From assembly GCA_002633025.1 (NCBI GenBank), contig NMRB01000266.1, forward strand, positions 265,121-329,120: 64,000 nucleotides of DNA. Direction: 5' to 3'. The DNA is from Notospermus geniculatus (taxonomy: Eukaryota; Nemertea; Pilidiophora; Heteronemertea; Lineidae). Below, piece after piece: positions 22,362 to 32,341 of the stretch. Under the pieces are notes generated by a model. The model saw only the letters and a list, made by a program, of their open reading frames with translations, was not told where the DNA came from and searched no databases. Position numbers and translations under genes: made by a program. Within the stretch, counting starts at the first letter, position 1. Each line of letters opens with the position of its first letter.

Positions 22362-22484
22362 AGTCGGACAGGGCGTTGGCCTCCCTCGTCAGCCAACCCC
22401 GTTTCCCAGTTCGGGACTTTTTAGCCTTGTCCATGGTCCCCAACGAAAACTGAACGAAAGGAAGATTTTACGTCGCGGCTCCCT

Positions 22485-22502
22485 TCCCGGGTTTCGGCAC
22501 CA
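22485..22502 (-). promoter_or_regulatory. BEL primer-binding site (tRNA-Phe type)
   Basis: Minus-strand TGGTGCCGAAACCCGGGA lies 7 bases inside the 5' LTR. All 18 bases are complementary to the 3' end of animal tRNA-Phe(GAA) as I know it, so this tRNA is the likely primer. Confidence 0.85.
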
Positions 22503-22509
22503 TTAAATT

Positions 22510-22817
22510 TGTCAGCGACGTGTCATCAAAGTCAGGCCACATTCGGGCCGGGGACCATGGACTAACGAAAACGCAGGCTTCGAAATGATGAATGACAACT
22601 TTATTTTTGAACTCTGAGCATTTATACTTTTTTACATGATACTGACATGTTATTACCAGAAACGCAATGAAAAGAAGTTACAGGGCCTAAGTGGGTTGAA
22701 TTCAGACAAACATGACAAAGGTCTATTTCAAGGTCACCAGACTGAACTGACTGAACGTACCGATATGAACTGTACCGACCTGAACTATAGGCCTACAAGT
22801 CGCACCAATCGACAACA
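22510..22817 (-). repeat. BEL 5' LTR
   Basis: 308 bp, TG...CA ends, partner of 16183-16482. It would drive transcription leftward. Confidence 0.95.
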
Positions 22818-22960
22818 ATGTCAAAAAAGGGAAAAAGATGTGTATATATACAGAGTAGGTATTAAAAGATGGCACTAAACATTCAACGATTGCAAACATA
22901 ACAGTTTTCAATGGTGCATAGATTACTGTACAATCCAAGTAAATAATTCTTATAGTACAT
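22818..22960 (-). mobile_element. Retroposon tail, right part
   Basis: Sequence between the BEL duplication and the point where Gypsy pol resumes. Together with 15998-16182 it gives an insert of about 330 bp, the size of a SINE or a truncated LINE. The exact right boundary is approximate. Confidence 0.5.
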
Positions 22961-24188
22961 TAGAGTACATGTACTTCCGATACAGGACTCCATCATGAAG
23001 TTCTAGTGAATCCCAACAATTCACATAATGACGGGTGGCAGGGCTTGCCGTACACACCTCCTCACTCTCAGGCTTCTTGCCTTTTTCCTTCCATCTTAAC
23101 ACTGGTCCAATATCCACGTCATCCAGTTGCTTCTTCCTCAACTCTTTCACAGAGTAACCCATCCCCCATAAGGGAGTAGTCCGAGTTTGGACAGCTGATA
23201 TATGTTCCTCATCTTTCTTTGTAACTTTCGTTCCTCGCCGTCTCTTCTTTCTCTTACGTCTCCGTCTAATTTTGGGTTCCTCCCCTTCGTCTAGGGTACT
23301 CTCGTCTTTTGGTTCGTCATTCTCTGGCACCGTCTCACACTTTTTCTCGGGACGTCTCAGTACAAGGAATAGCAGCAGATTCATCATCCAATTCCACCAG
23401 CTCATCCGTCTAACCTCTTTAACATCTGTCCTGCACACCACTTCCTCTTGCCTCTGCAAGGAGCTTTCGATCTCACGGGTCCATCTCTGGCATTTGCCAC
23501 AAGGCCCACGCGTCAGATTCTGCTCTTCACTACAGTTACAACCTCTCAGGTCCGGACATCTCGAAAGTGCGTCAGCATTTCCATGTTTCTTTCCTGGCCT
23601 GTATTCTATGGAGAAATCATATTCAGATAGGATCTCGGTCCATCTCGCAACTCGGCCTTTAGGTTCCTTCAGGCTGAACAACCATCTCAAAGCCTGGTGG
23701 TCCGTTCTCAAGGTAAAGTGCCTGCCTATCAGGTAGTGCCGGTAATACTCCACAAAGTTCTTCACTGCCAGAAGCTCTTTGTTCGTCACGCAGTAGTTTC
23801 TCTCAGCTTTGCATCGAGTTCTGCTGCCGTACGCAACAAGTCTTTCTCTGCCATCTTGTACTTGAGACAGTACCGCACCAATACTTCTATCCGATGCGTC
23901 TGTATCCAGGACAAACTCTCCGTCATCATTTGGGTATGCCATTATCTCTGGACCTGTTAACTCATTCTTCAGGATTTCCACTGCTTCCTCACACTCGTCT
24001 GTCCATTCGAATGTTCGGTTTTTCTTTGTCAGGTTGATTAGTGGTTCCATCTTCTTTGAGTAGTCTGTTATAAATCGGCGATAGTAAGAGCCAAGGCCTA
24101 ATAATCCTCTCACTTCTGTTACCGTCTTTGGCGTTGGCCATCTCAATAGTTTCCCGACATTGGCTGGATTTGGTAGGTAGAATACCAT
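22961..24188 (-). pseudogene. Gypsy RT thumb, RNase H and linker
   Basis: Contains the reverse-transcriptase connection ('VRGLLGLGSYYRRFITDYSK'), RNase H ('FVLDTDASDRSIGAVLSQ', 'YCVTNKELLAVKNFVEYYRH', 'LRTDHQALRWLF', 'NADALSRCP'), a Cys-containing and Lys/Arg-rich linker, and the start of integrase ('LHDGVLYRKYMY'). A frameshift at about 24150-24190 separates it from the upstream RT piece, and the retroposon tail cuts its end. Confidence 0.9.
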
Positions 24189-24353
24189 CTCCAGTCACTA
24201 TGTGACCCAGGAAAGCGACTGACGTCTTGAAGAGGAAACACTTCCTTGGTTTCAACTTCAACGTGGCCAGCTTTATCTGCGAAAGGACAACATCTAACCT
24301 CTCCAAATGCTCCTCGATATCTTTTCCAAACACAATCACATCGTCCAAATAGA
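24148..24353 (-). pseudogene. Gypsy reverse transcriptase, YLDD-side fragment
   Basis: Reads from the catalytic motif '(Y)LDDVIVFGKDIEEHLERLD' through 'LKPRKCFLFKTSVAFLGHIV'. The start of the motif is separated from the rest of RT by the 711-bp element at 24354-25064. Confidence 0.9.
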
Positions 24354-25064
24354 GCCAAAAGGGTGAATGTCGTCCTGGGTACCCCTAAACGGTACCCAGG
24401 TCCAACCTGGGTATCCCTAAATGGCACCCAGGTACGTACTGGGTACCCTTTAGGAACCTAAAGGATACCCAGTTTGAAATTCCTACCTGGTGAGATACCT
24501 GGAATCCAGGTCGAATATGGTACGTGCGGTGTGGTGCCGATTGCCAAATCACAATTCTGTATCTATTGGCGATCACCCACCTGGTATGCACATTCCCATG
24601 CCGCCGCACCCGCGTTGACAACTGCCCCTTCCGGAGCAGACCAAGACATCCCGTGCCAACCATTGCAACTTGGGGCCTGCCTTAACTCCTGGTTTTGGTC
24701 TAAATTTCCGTCATTGTCGACCTCAACATATTTGCTTCGCGGCCTTTGGGCACAAAAGTGCAATCTATGTAGGACGGTATACCGGCGAGATAACCTTTTA
24801 GATGCGAGTCTGGCACTCTGGTCGCCATAATGTCATCTCCACGTGTTACGCTTGCGAGCATGGTAAGCTGAACGGTAAAAGTACCATCAACCTGGATTCA
24901 AGGTATCTCAACAGGTGGTAATTTCAAACTGGGTATCCTTTAGGTTCCTAAAGGGTACCCAGTACGTACCTGGGTGCCATTTAGGGATACCCAGGTTGGA
25001 CCTGGGTACCCTTTAGGGGTACCCACGACGTACCAGGGGTACCTACGACATTCGCCCTTTTGGC
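24354..25064. mobile_element. Mutator-like TIR element, family A, copy 1
   Basis: 711 bp, perfect 9-bp duplication ccaaataga (24345-24353 and 25065-25073). TIRs of about 160-170 bp begin GCCAAAAGGGTGAATGTCGT and are rich in 'gggtaccc' and 'cctaaa.gg' words, which themselves form smaller palindromes. The core (about 24512-24845) has no resemblance to the core of copy 2. It holds short minus-strand ORFs, including one of about 55 codons from 'atgctcgcaagcgtaacacg' at about 24859. The target is the Gypsy YLDD motif. Confidence 0.93.
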
Positions 25065-25398
25065 CCAAATAGATCACACAGAATGTCCATGCCTGACCTC
25101 TGAGTGCGAGTTCTATACACCTCTGAAAAGTGGCGGCAGAATTCACAAGTCCCATTGGCATAGTAACAAATTCAAAGAGCCCTTGTCTCGTCACAAATGC
25201 CGTCTTTGGTATGTCTCCCTCTCGCACAGGAACTTGGTGATATGCTGAAGTGATATCAAGCGTCGAGAACAACTTTGCCCCAGCCATCGCATCGAGGCAT
25301 TCTGAAGTTTTCGGTAGGCCGAAAGCGTCTATCTTCGTCACCGCATTGAGCTTCCTGTAGTCAATACAGGGCCTCACACTTCCATCCTTCTTTCTCAC
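25065..25398 (-). pseudogene. Gypsy reverse transcriptase, N-terminal part
   Basis: 'RKKDGSVRPCIDYRKLNAVT', 'LFSTLDITSAYHQVPV' with the first catalytic Asp, 'FVTRQGLFEFVTMPMGL' and '...FCVIYL', where the TIR element enters. A one-base frameshift at about 25398 separates it from the upstream pol segment. Confidence 0.92.
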
Positions 25399-26035
25399 TA
25401 AACTATTGGAGAAGCCCAGGGTGACGTCGAAGGTCTAATCGATCCTTGCTGAATGAGCTTCTCAATAGCTGCTTTATCTTCTCCTTGAAAGGCCAATGGT
25501 ATTCGTCTTGGTGCTTGCTTTATAGGTGGTGCATCACCAGTATCAATCTTGTGTTCCGTCAGCGCAGTTAAGCCTAAGTCCGTATCGTCCTTGGAAAACA
25601 CATCACTGTGCTTCACCAACAAAGCTGCAATTTTCTGTGCATCATACTTGGACTTCCCTTCAATCGCATCATCATATAGACTCTGCAGATGGCTAGGTAT
25701 CTCTGAACGTCTTGTCGTCTTTGTAAATCCCGTCTTTCCTGTATTCGTCTTCTGTACTCTGTCAATCGCAATCGGCAGACGTCTCGGGTTCCCAAAATTT
25801 AGGACTTCACGATCATCCTCCTCTTCCGTCACAGTATCACAAATTCTCTTTATCGGAGAAGCAAACCCAAGCACTGTATTCTCATGAAGTTCTCTGTCGT
25901 CTTCAAATGGGTTCATAATCCTGGCCTTTATCACACCCTGTTTAGGATCGACCAACACCGGCGCTAACACCAAGTGGTGGTTTTCTGCCAGTGATGGGCA
26001 ACCTTCAATTAACAAGTCACCTTCGTCTTCAAAAT
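25398..26035 (-). pseudogene. Gypsy pol, segment between protease and RT
   Basis: Ends with the classical entry to RT ('APPIKQAPRRIPLAFQGEDK', 'QGSIRPSTSPWASPIV'). The upstream part ('ENTVLGFASPIKRI', 'HSDVFSKDDTDLGLT') is the usual linker after the protease. Gag and protease are not found upstream: recognisable Gypsy sequence stops at about 26040, just before the repeat at 26085. Confidence 0.85.
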
Positions 26036-26084
26036 CATCGCAATCACTTATATTTTAATATTTTAAATGTCGTCTGCAAGTTGT

Positions 26085-27057
26085 TATGGTTCCCGATCCA
26101 TGAAATCGGGGACCATATTGTTTTTTTTTGGTCTTGGTGTCTGTGTGCGTGTGTGTCTGTCTGTGTGTCCGTCTGTCACGCCTTCATATCTTATCTCCTC
26201 CAAAAGCTACAGCTCTGGCAACACATCCTAGGCCTAGATTTGTCAACCTGGGCAATCCAATGAGCTAATCATTTTCAACATCAGATGCCTCCATCATGTG
26301 TAATCAACATATCAGACCTGATATTTTGTCTGTCACGCTTTTATCTGATGCCATAACTCGGCTCCTTTAACACCTAGAGCAACAGAAACAAGTTCTACTC
26401 TTAGTCCAAACAATCTCCGAACCCAAACAGTTTTATGTTATGCAAGGGGTTACAAATAAAGGAGATACAAGTAAAGAATATGAAATAGAAATCGGGTTTC
26501 TAAGGTGAAAGACATTGCTTCCTACCAGAATCGAACCCACGGACCCTCGCATAAGGCATCAATCGCCAGCAGTAAGGGGCAGCACGCCTTAAACCACAAA
26601 GTGGTAGAGATAGAGGCATTAAATCACCCATACTTAGGTTATTGATGATGCCCATTTCGATTATGCAACGACCTCGATGACGAGAGATCAAGGTCAAAGT
26701 CAAACCTGGTAATTTGAAATATCTAGCTCTGCCTGTGGTAGAGGTACCGTAGAGGCATGATATCAGACATACTTAGGTTATTGAGGATGCCCATTTCGAT
26801 TATGCAATGACCTTGATGATCAGATATCAAGGTCAAGGTCAAGGTCAATCACAGGATGAGTTATTGGCATGAGATCAAGTTCTATGGGCCTCATCGGAAT
26901 CCACAAATCAATGTATCCTGATCTCTGTCAATGTATCCTGATCTCTATCAATGTATCCTGATCTCTATCAATGTGTCTGATCTCTATCAATGTATCTTGA
27001 TTTCTTCCAATGTATCCTTCATGTACCGGTAGAAGTACCTGTACATCGGGAACCATA
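26085..27057. mobile_element. Repeat with short terminal inverted repeats
   Basis: Begins tatggttcccgat (26085-26097) and ends with its exact reverse complement (27045-27057). Inside are a GT/GTCTGT-rich stretch (26140-26180), two related blocks containing 'gatgcccatttcgattatgca' (about 26648 and 26788), and the tandem array described separately. A tRNA-like box B ('gggttcgattct', minus strand) lies at about 26525. No target duplication could be recognised, so class is uncertain. Confidence 0.5.
26908..27018. repeat. 20-bp tandem repeat
   Basis: About five copies of 'tcaatgtatcctgatctcta' with few changes. Confidence 0.85.
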
Positions 27058-27059
27058 CC

Positions 27060-28100
27060 ACATTACAATGTCATCTGGTTATCAAAGAATTTGTGAGCAT
27101 ATTTGTTGTGGAATAATGAATATTTGTTGTTTACATCCCGGGTCCACATCCTTATGGCATTCTGCGGAACATGGTGTTAGAGCAAATCTGAACCCAGGTC
27201 TAGGACATTTGAGTATCCAGCTTTCAGAAAAGTCATGTTGCCAAAAAAGGCTTTTGCACCGGCAACAGCCGCTAGTTCCTTTTACATTCTGGGAATTGAC
27301 TTTATTGTGGTGGTGGTCGACTTGATATGAAAGATTTTGTCGATCATATTTCCAGTTGGTTGATGGCGTCATTCCGCAGCTGCTAGGGCTCGCGCATACA
27401 TGGGTAGTGCGGGATACCTGCCCTCGAAGTACATAAAATATGTAGATCCGCCCCTGAAATGCCTGACATAGCGCTCTTATTTTATACGTATTATATACTC
27501 GTATACACATTATGATTGTCACTGAAGCCTTCGGTAAAAAAACTCCTGAACGGTAAATATATACGTTCACATTTAGCATACAGTGAATCAGCATTGAAGT
27601 TCTAAATTTGTTTTTGGAAAAAGCATATATTTAAATCAGCAGTAACCAGCGGGCTGCAACGTACTTGCAATTTTTATATATTATAATCCAGCTGCAACGA
27701 CTCAGCAGGGGTTGTGAGAATTTATAATTAGCTCAACACAGACTGTCGTTGAACACATCTTCCAGAAGGAAGGCACGATATGCCTTTTGCGGAAAGAACT
27801 GGACGCCGGAGTCTGATTTTTAATGCTGGACGTTTCTAGGGTGTACCACCCAACGCGTCGACACGTGCAGGTGAAGCTGCTGTTTTGTGCTTGTCTGTCG
27901 TTTCCACGCCGAAACTGAATGGTATGCGCTTGGGAGAAAATTCTTCAGGTTATAGTAATTGATGTGTGTAGGCTAGAAAGGACTGAAATTGGCCGTTCAG
28001 TCGGAAGGACAAGGATTGAAATTGAAGGTTCATTCGTCAGTTGGAAAGAAAAGCTTGGTATCAGCAATTGCTTTTTTGAAGATTTGCTTCCATGTGACTG
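27060..28100. promoter_or_regulatory. Upstream region of GPCR 2
   Basis: No supported gene. A 170-codon minus-strand open frame (27082-27594) has no recognisable domain and I treat it as chance. It should hold the promoter and 5' UTR of the receptor that follows. Confidence 0.35.
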
Positions 28101-28102
28101 AG

Positions 28103-29212
28103 ATGAGGTCGTCCGTACAAGCCACAGCGAGATATTCAATGTTCAATGCCAGTTTCGTTACAGCAAGCGACAAACGAGAGCTTGACGCCGTTGTTCATTT
28201 CTTAGAGAATCTCGGTATCATGTTCAACACCTACTTGCCGTTAGGAGTAGTCGTGATCGGCGTGGCAGGCAACACGCTGTCATTTCTACTCCTGTCCAAA
28301 AATCGGTATAAAACATCCTCCACCTGTTTCTACATGAAGGCCTTAGCAGTTTCGGATTCTATGTATTTGTTAACAATTTCAGCATTCCTGTTCCTGGGAA
28401 TGGGAAACTCTAATCTGGTAATAAATGTTGATTTCTCCGAACCATTTTTCTGTGTCCTCTCCGACATTGTTAGCGTCTCAAGGAAACTCTGGCCGTCCGC
28501 CTCCTCCGTTCTCCTAACAGCCATGTCTATCGAAAGACTGATTGCAATGATGTTTCCTTTACAAGCAAGGCGTTTATGTACTGTTTACAAAGCGAAAGTT
28601 TTGACCATTTGTGTTTACATCGTCGCAACTGCATCGCATGTTGCTGTTCAGATATGGGGAATTTTCTTATTACATGTAGCTGGGAAATCGTCGATCTGCG
28701 ACAAAAGCAATCTTCCTAAACTCTGGACACACTATCACGCACATTTACGAGTAATCACAACTTATTACATACCTCTTATTTTGATGTTTTCGTCGAATGT
28801 AGGTATCATTGTCGTAGTGTTATTAAACAGAAGGGAAAGAGCAAATCTGTTGGGCGGGGAAGTGTCCAGCAGTGGTCACGGTCGACAACGGGAGCAAGGC
28901 CACACCCAGAAGGACGGCCAAATTACATCCATGCTTCTAGCCGTGTCAACATGTTCTATGCTGTGTTTACTCCCACTACAGCTGACCAACACATATTACA
29001 ACTACGCTGTCGTCCTCAGAACGCCAAAATCAAAAGCAGTTCGAATGTTTATAAAATACGTTGCCCAGTTTCTACTTCACTGCAACTACGGGGTTAATTT
29101 TTATGCATACACATTACCCATTGCAACATTACGGCGCGAGTTGCGTGAAATGTTGTTTTGCTCTGGTAAAGAGCGGACGACAAAAACAATAATTCCAAAG
29201 CGTGGAAATTAG
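28103..29212 (+). CDS. Class A orphan GPCR, divergent motifs
   Basis: A 369-residue intronless receptor from the ATG at 28103; the open frame extends further upstream but only by a non-ATG codon, and Met13 (28139) is another candidate start. Seven membrane segments are apparent, with 'VVVIGVAGNTLSFLLL' in TM1, 'TCFYMKALAVSDSMYLL' in TM2, and 'VLLTAMSIERLIAMMFPLQA' in TM3 where ERL replaces DRY. TM7 has 'LLHCNYGVNFYAY', which keeps the tyrosine but lacks the Asn-Pro of NPxxY. Loop 3 is long and polar. An N-glycosylation site (NAS) is near the N-terminus. It is a paralogue of the 6.9 kb receptor. Ligand unknown; the altered motifs may change G-protein coupling. Confidence 0.9.
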   Translation: MRSSVQATARYSMFNASFVTASDKRELDAVVHFLENLGIMFNTYLPLGVVVIGVAGNTLSFLLLSKNRYKTSSTCFYMKALAVSDSMYLLTISAFLFLGMGNSNLVINVDFSEPFFCVLSDIVSVSRKLWPSASSVLLTAMSIERLIAMMFPLQARRLCTVYKAKVLTICVYIVATASHVAVQIWGIFLLHVAGKSSICDKSNLPKLWTHYHAHLRVITTYYIPLILMFSSNVGIIVVVLLNRRERANLLGGEVSSSGHGRQREQGHTQKDGQITSMLLAVSTCSMLCLLPLQLTNTYYNYAVVLRTPKSKAVRMFIKYVAQFLLHCNYGVNFYAYTLPIATLRRELREMLFCSGKERTTKTIIPKRGN

Positions 29213-29219
29213 TGAAATA

Positions 29220-29325
29220 ATTGCCAAGGCCCCGTATCGTCGATCCGTGTCACGCATGACGTATCGAGCTAATGCATTTTCTATTAAAGTCATACGTCAT
29301 ACGGATCGGCGATACGGAGACTTAC
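29220..29325. repeat. Small inverted repeat after GPCR 2
   Basis: 'cgtatcgtcgatccgt' at about 29232 faces 'acggatcggcgatacg' at about 29304. Looks like a tiny hairpin MITE. Confidence 0.5.
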
Positions 29326-29564
29326 CAAAAGTCCCTATTTTGGCATCCAAGTTTAAACTCCGACGCGCGAGCATTGCAAGTGACCGACGCACGATGTAAT
29401 GCGACTTCGACGTTGCAACCTGACGTAGGATTTTGTCGCCGTACTATCAGGGACTGTGATTTGCCTTGCAATAACAAAGTAACAATAACTTGTCGTTGTT
29501 AACATCCAGCCCATTGTGGTGTGGTAGGACATGCTCACCAGCGAGCCACGGATTTTCATGTTTT

Positions 29565-29960
29565 TCGATCCTCCCGGATCATCTTCAGGCTTACAAATGA
29601 CCGAATACAGTTAGAAAGAAGGTGTTTCTTACATAATGAGTTATGGTAATTAGGTAAAACAATGAGAAGAGTTTAAAATACATGGAGTGTGAAGTTAAAA
29701 CCACTTCGAATAACTGTTTGTTCAGTTTAGGCTCCAGTGATATGTGAATAGCCTGTTTAATTACACATTCGTAATCACTTCTGTAGGTGTCAATGATTGA
29801 GAAACCTGAGTAGAACTCAGTTTGACAGGCTTGGCATGTTTGTAGGTGTTGGCCCACAGCTGATGATGAAGCACCACGATGATGTTCTTTCATCCTGAGG
29901 GCCAAGTGTCGTTTGGTCTTACGAATGTAAGAAATGTCGTCATCTCGCAGACAGATACAG
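29565..29960 (-). pseudogene. Penelope-like element, GIY-YIG end and 3' UTR
   Basis: The frame contains 'KRHLALRMKEHHRG', 'AVGQHLQTCQACQTEF' and 'ECVIKQAIHISLEPKLNKQL', the C-terminal half of a Penelope-type GIY-YIG endonuclease. Just beyond the stop, on the minus strand, is 'cctgaagatgatccgggagg' followed by 'atcgaaa', a motif typical of Penelope 3' regions. It is truncated at its 5' side (about 29955). Confidence 0.75.
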
Positions 29961-30640
29961 TAAACCTCGCGTAAGTCGACACTTTCGGGACCGTGATTTT
30001 TATGGCGACTTAGAGATCTGACGAGCTATGCATAAGTCGACATTTCGGCGACTAACATACAAGCCGCCATTTTGACGACTTAAGCCTGTAACTCGCCGTT
30101 TTGGCGACTTACGACTCATAAATTTGCGACATTACTTGTACATTTCAAATGTTGGCCTTTGTTTTAACCTCACCTTGGCAACATGGTTTCATTGATTGCC
30201 TGTTTTGCTCCTTAGAGCTGGCCACTGGCCATGGTAGGGCCTATTCAAATCTTTTGGAATTGGTGTCAAACTAGCAGGAAACCAGTCAAATCCTTGGAAT
30301 CCACATGTGATATTCAACCTGATCAGGCTATTGCTTGCGACTTGCTTTGCAACTGGGTGCTCGATGGCCGTCGTGGACGAGCTAGACATCATTTCCGCCA
30401 AAAATATTTTTGTTTCCACCAAAGGCGAAAATGTGATTAATTTCAGGTCAGCGACCGGTATCAGTTCCTTGCGGTCTATTCAATCGCAGGTAGCGGGTTG
30501 CAAAGCACTAAATCGGCAGTGGATTCGTAGGAAAATGAAATAGTTTCCACTGTTGTACGAGTCAAATATCTTGACTGCAGACATGCAGCGCGATGTCAAA
30601 GTAGAATTGATTTTGCGAAAGTGGTGTGGATTCCCCATTT
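29961..30640. other. Sequence separating two Penelope fragments
   Basis: No gene. Begins with several 'gacgactta / ggcgactta' words (29970-30110). A single N at 30646 follows and the sequence after it repeats 29876-29955, so this interval may be misplaced. Confidence 0.4.
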
Positions 30641-30646
30641 ATCATN

Positions 30647-31160
30647 CCACGATGATGTTCTTTCATCCTGAGGGCCAAGTGTCGTTTGGTCTTACGAATG
30701 TAAGAAATGTCGTCATCTCGCAGACAGATACATTTATAGATGACTTTAGCCTTCATGGTGAATGGGGTGAGACACTTCAGTCAGAAATATTTTTTCATTT
30801 TAAAAGTTGTGAAAATAATCCTGACATCAATATTGAAATAACGCTTGAAAATTTTTCTTATTTTCTTTCCATAAGTAACTGATGGGAGTCCAATGTACGG
30901 AATGAAAAATAGAGTTTCAGCTGAGTCCTCTCGAGGAGGAGAGCTGGGTTTCTCTTGAAATTTTGTCGAGACAAAACGGTTAACACAAGCTTGGAAAACA
31001 TGGTTTGGGTATCCATTACGGCTGAATAGCTGTTCCAATTAGCTATAGGGTCAAGGAACTGAATTGGGAAAGTCCTACTCTGAGATGCCTCGAACGCAAT
31101 TTGGACCAGGCTGACGAAGAGCTGTGTAGGAAAGATCAGCGGAAGAGGGGACGGCATTCG
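30647..31160 (-). pseudogene. Penelope-like RT thumb and GIY-YIG start
   Basis: Minus-strand fragments read 'LFSRNGYPNHVFQACVNRF', 'FIPYIGLPSVTYGKKIRKIF', 'VRIIFTTFKMKKYF' (end of reverse transcriptase) and 'VIYKCICLRDDDISYIRKTK' (start of GIY-YIG, with the usual YIG as YIR). Two stops fall between them. About 80 bases (30647-30727) are the same as 29876-29955. Confidence 0.75.
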
Positions 31161-31465
31161 TTGGAACGGTCGTGTGCGGTGAGCGATCGGGCTGTACCAT
31201 CAGTTCCACTCGAGTGGGCAGTCCTCTAATGCCCCAATCACACTGAACTAGTTCTCAGTAGTTCTTGAAAATTTTGCCGAATGGGCTCAACTACTGTATA
31301 ATATGACTTATCCGGCCACCACGGCCAACCTGCGAACTACGCGAGCTATTGACTATACACGATCCAGGCCAAGTTATGAAAGGCTTAGTCAGGGTTACAT
31401 GTTCAATGGAAATCGTCGTACGCCTGGTGAGCATCGTAATGGATATACCGCTGACTTCTACTGAC

Positions 31466-32341
31466 GCCAAAAGGGTGAATGTCGTCCTGGGTACCCCTAA
31501 AGGGTACCCAGGTCCAACCTGGGTATCCCTAAATGGCACCCAGGTACGTACTGGGTACCCTTTAGGAACCTGAAGGATACCCAGTTTGAAATTCCCGCCT
31601 GGTGAGATACCTGGAATCCAGGTTGATGGTAGTCTCGGACACCCAGCCGTTCAATCACTCCGCAAACTACGTGATATGAACGTCTGGGCCAGACCGACAT
31701 TTCCACTGTAATACAGTGCATTGTGGGTAATGCTGTAGAAGGTCACGTGACATAAGATGGTTGCTCCCATTAATGGATTATATTTCACCTCGCAACCTTC
31801 CAAAATGTCTGAATCTGGCAATGAATCGATTGCTGAAGTGATCTGAAACAGGTACAACTTACTGGAGTTCAATTTCAGGCTGAAAACTGACCAGGAATTT
31901 GTGTATCCGTGTGGAAGACGTCGTCGAAAAATCCCAACTGACATTTTATGGTCGTCGCCATGATGAGATCACATGATCACTTCTCTTGCCCAATCAGCAG
32001 CCGGATTTGGATTTTCAAATGGGAGGAATCGGCGGATGAGAATGAATGACTAGCTCTGTCCCAGATTAGCCAATCAGCGACCGGTGATGAAATAAAATCA
32101 TCGTCACAACAGAATCGTCGCTCTGTCCCAGACCCTCGTATATGCTATGCATTATACAGGGTCTGGGCGCCCGAGACTAGGTTGATGGTACCTTTACCGC
32201 TCAGCTCGTCATGCTCGTCAAACTGGGTATCCTTTAGGTTCCTAAAGGGTACCCAGTACGTACCTGGGTGCCATTTAGGGATACCCAGGTTGGACCTGGG
32301 TACCCTTTAGGGGTACCCAGGACGACATTCACCCTTTTGGC
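31466..32341. mobile_element. Mutator-like TIR element, family A, copy 2
   Basis: 876 bp with the perfect 9-bp duplication tctactgac (31457-31465 and 32342-32350). Left TIR about 158 bp, right about 123 bp, closely matching copy 1 at 24354. The core (about 31640-32180) is unlike copy 1 and carries a 97-codon minus-strand ORF (31651-31944, MSVGIFRRRLPHGYTNSW...), with in-frame ATG and donor-like 'ccagtaagtt'. Near the right end, 'ggttgatggtacctttaccg' (32181) is an inverted copy of subterminal sequence found in copy 1. Confidence 0.93.

Larger units (their letters stand above)
16183..22817 (-). mobile_element. Near-complete BEL/Pao LTR retrotransposon
   Basis: 6635 bp with LTRs at 16183-16482 and 22510-22817, flanked by the perfect 5-bp duplication atgtc (16178-16182 and 22818-22822), as usual for BEL/Pao. 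Both LTRs begin tgtcagcgacg and end gacaaca. They differ by an 8-base indel and about five substitutions, so insertion was fairly recent. Order on the minus strand is LTR, tRNA primer site, gag, protease, reverse transcriptase, RNase H, integrase, polypurine tract, LTR. One in-frame stop and one frameshift break the polyprotein, so this copy should not move by itself. Confidence 0.96.

Noticed and set aside
26515-26600. Possible tRNA on the minus strand
   Set aside because: Only a T-loop-like 'gggttcgattct' fits; no cloverleaf could be drawn, and it lies in a repeat.
27082-27594. 170-codon minus-strand open frame upstream of GPCR 2
   Set aside because: No recognisable domain, odd composition, and it overlaps likely promoter sequence; kept only as a note.
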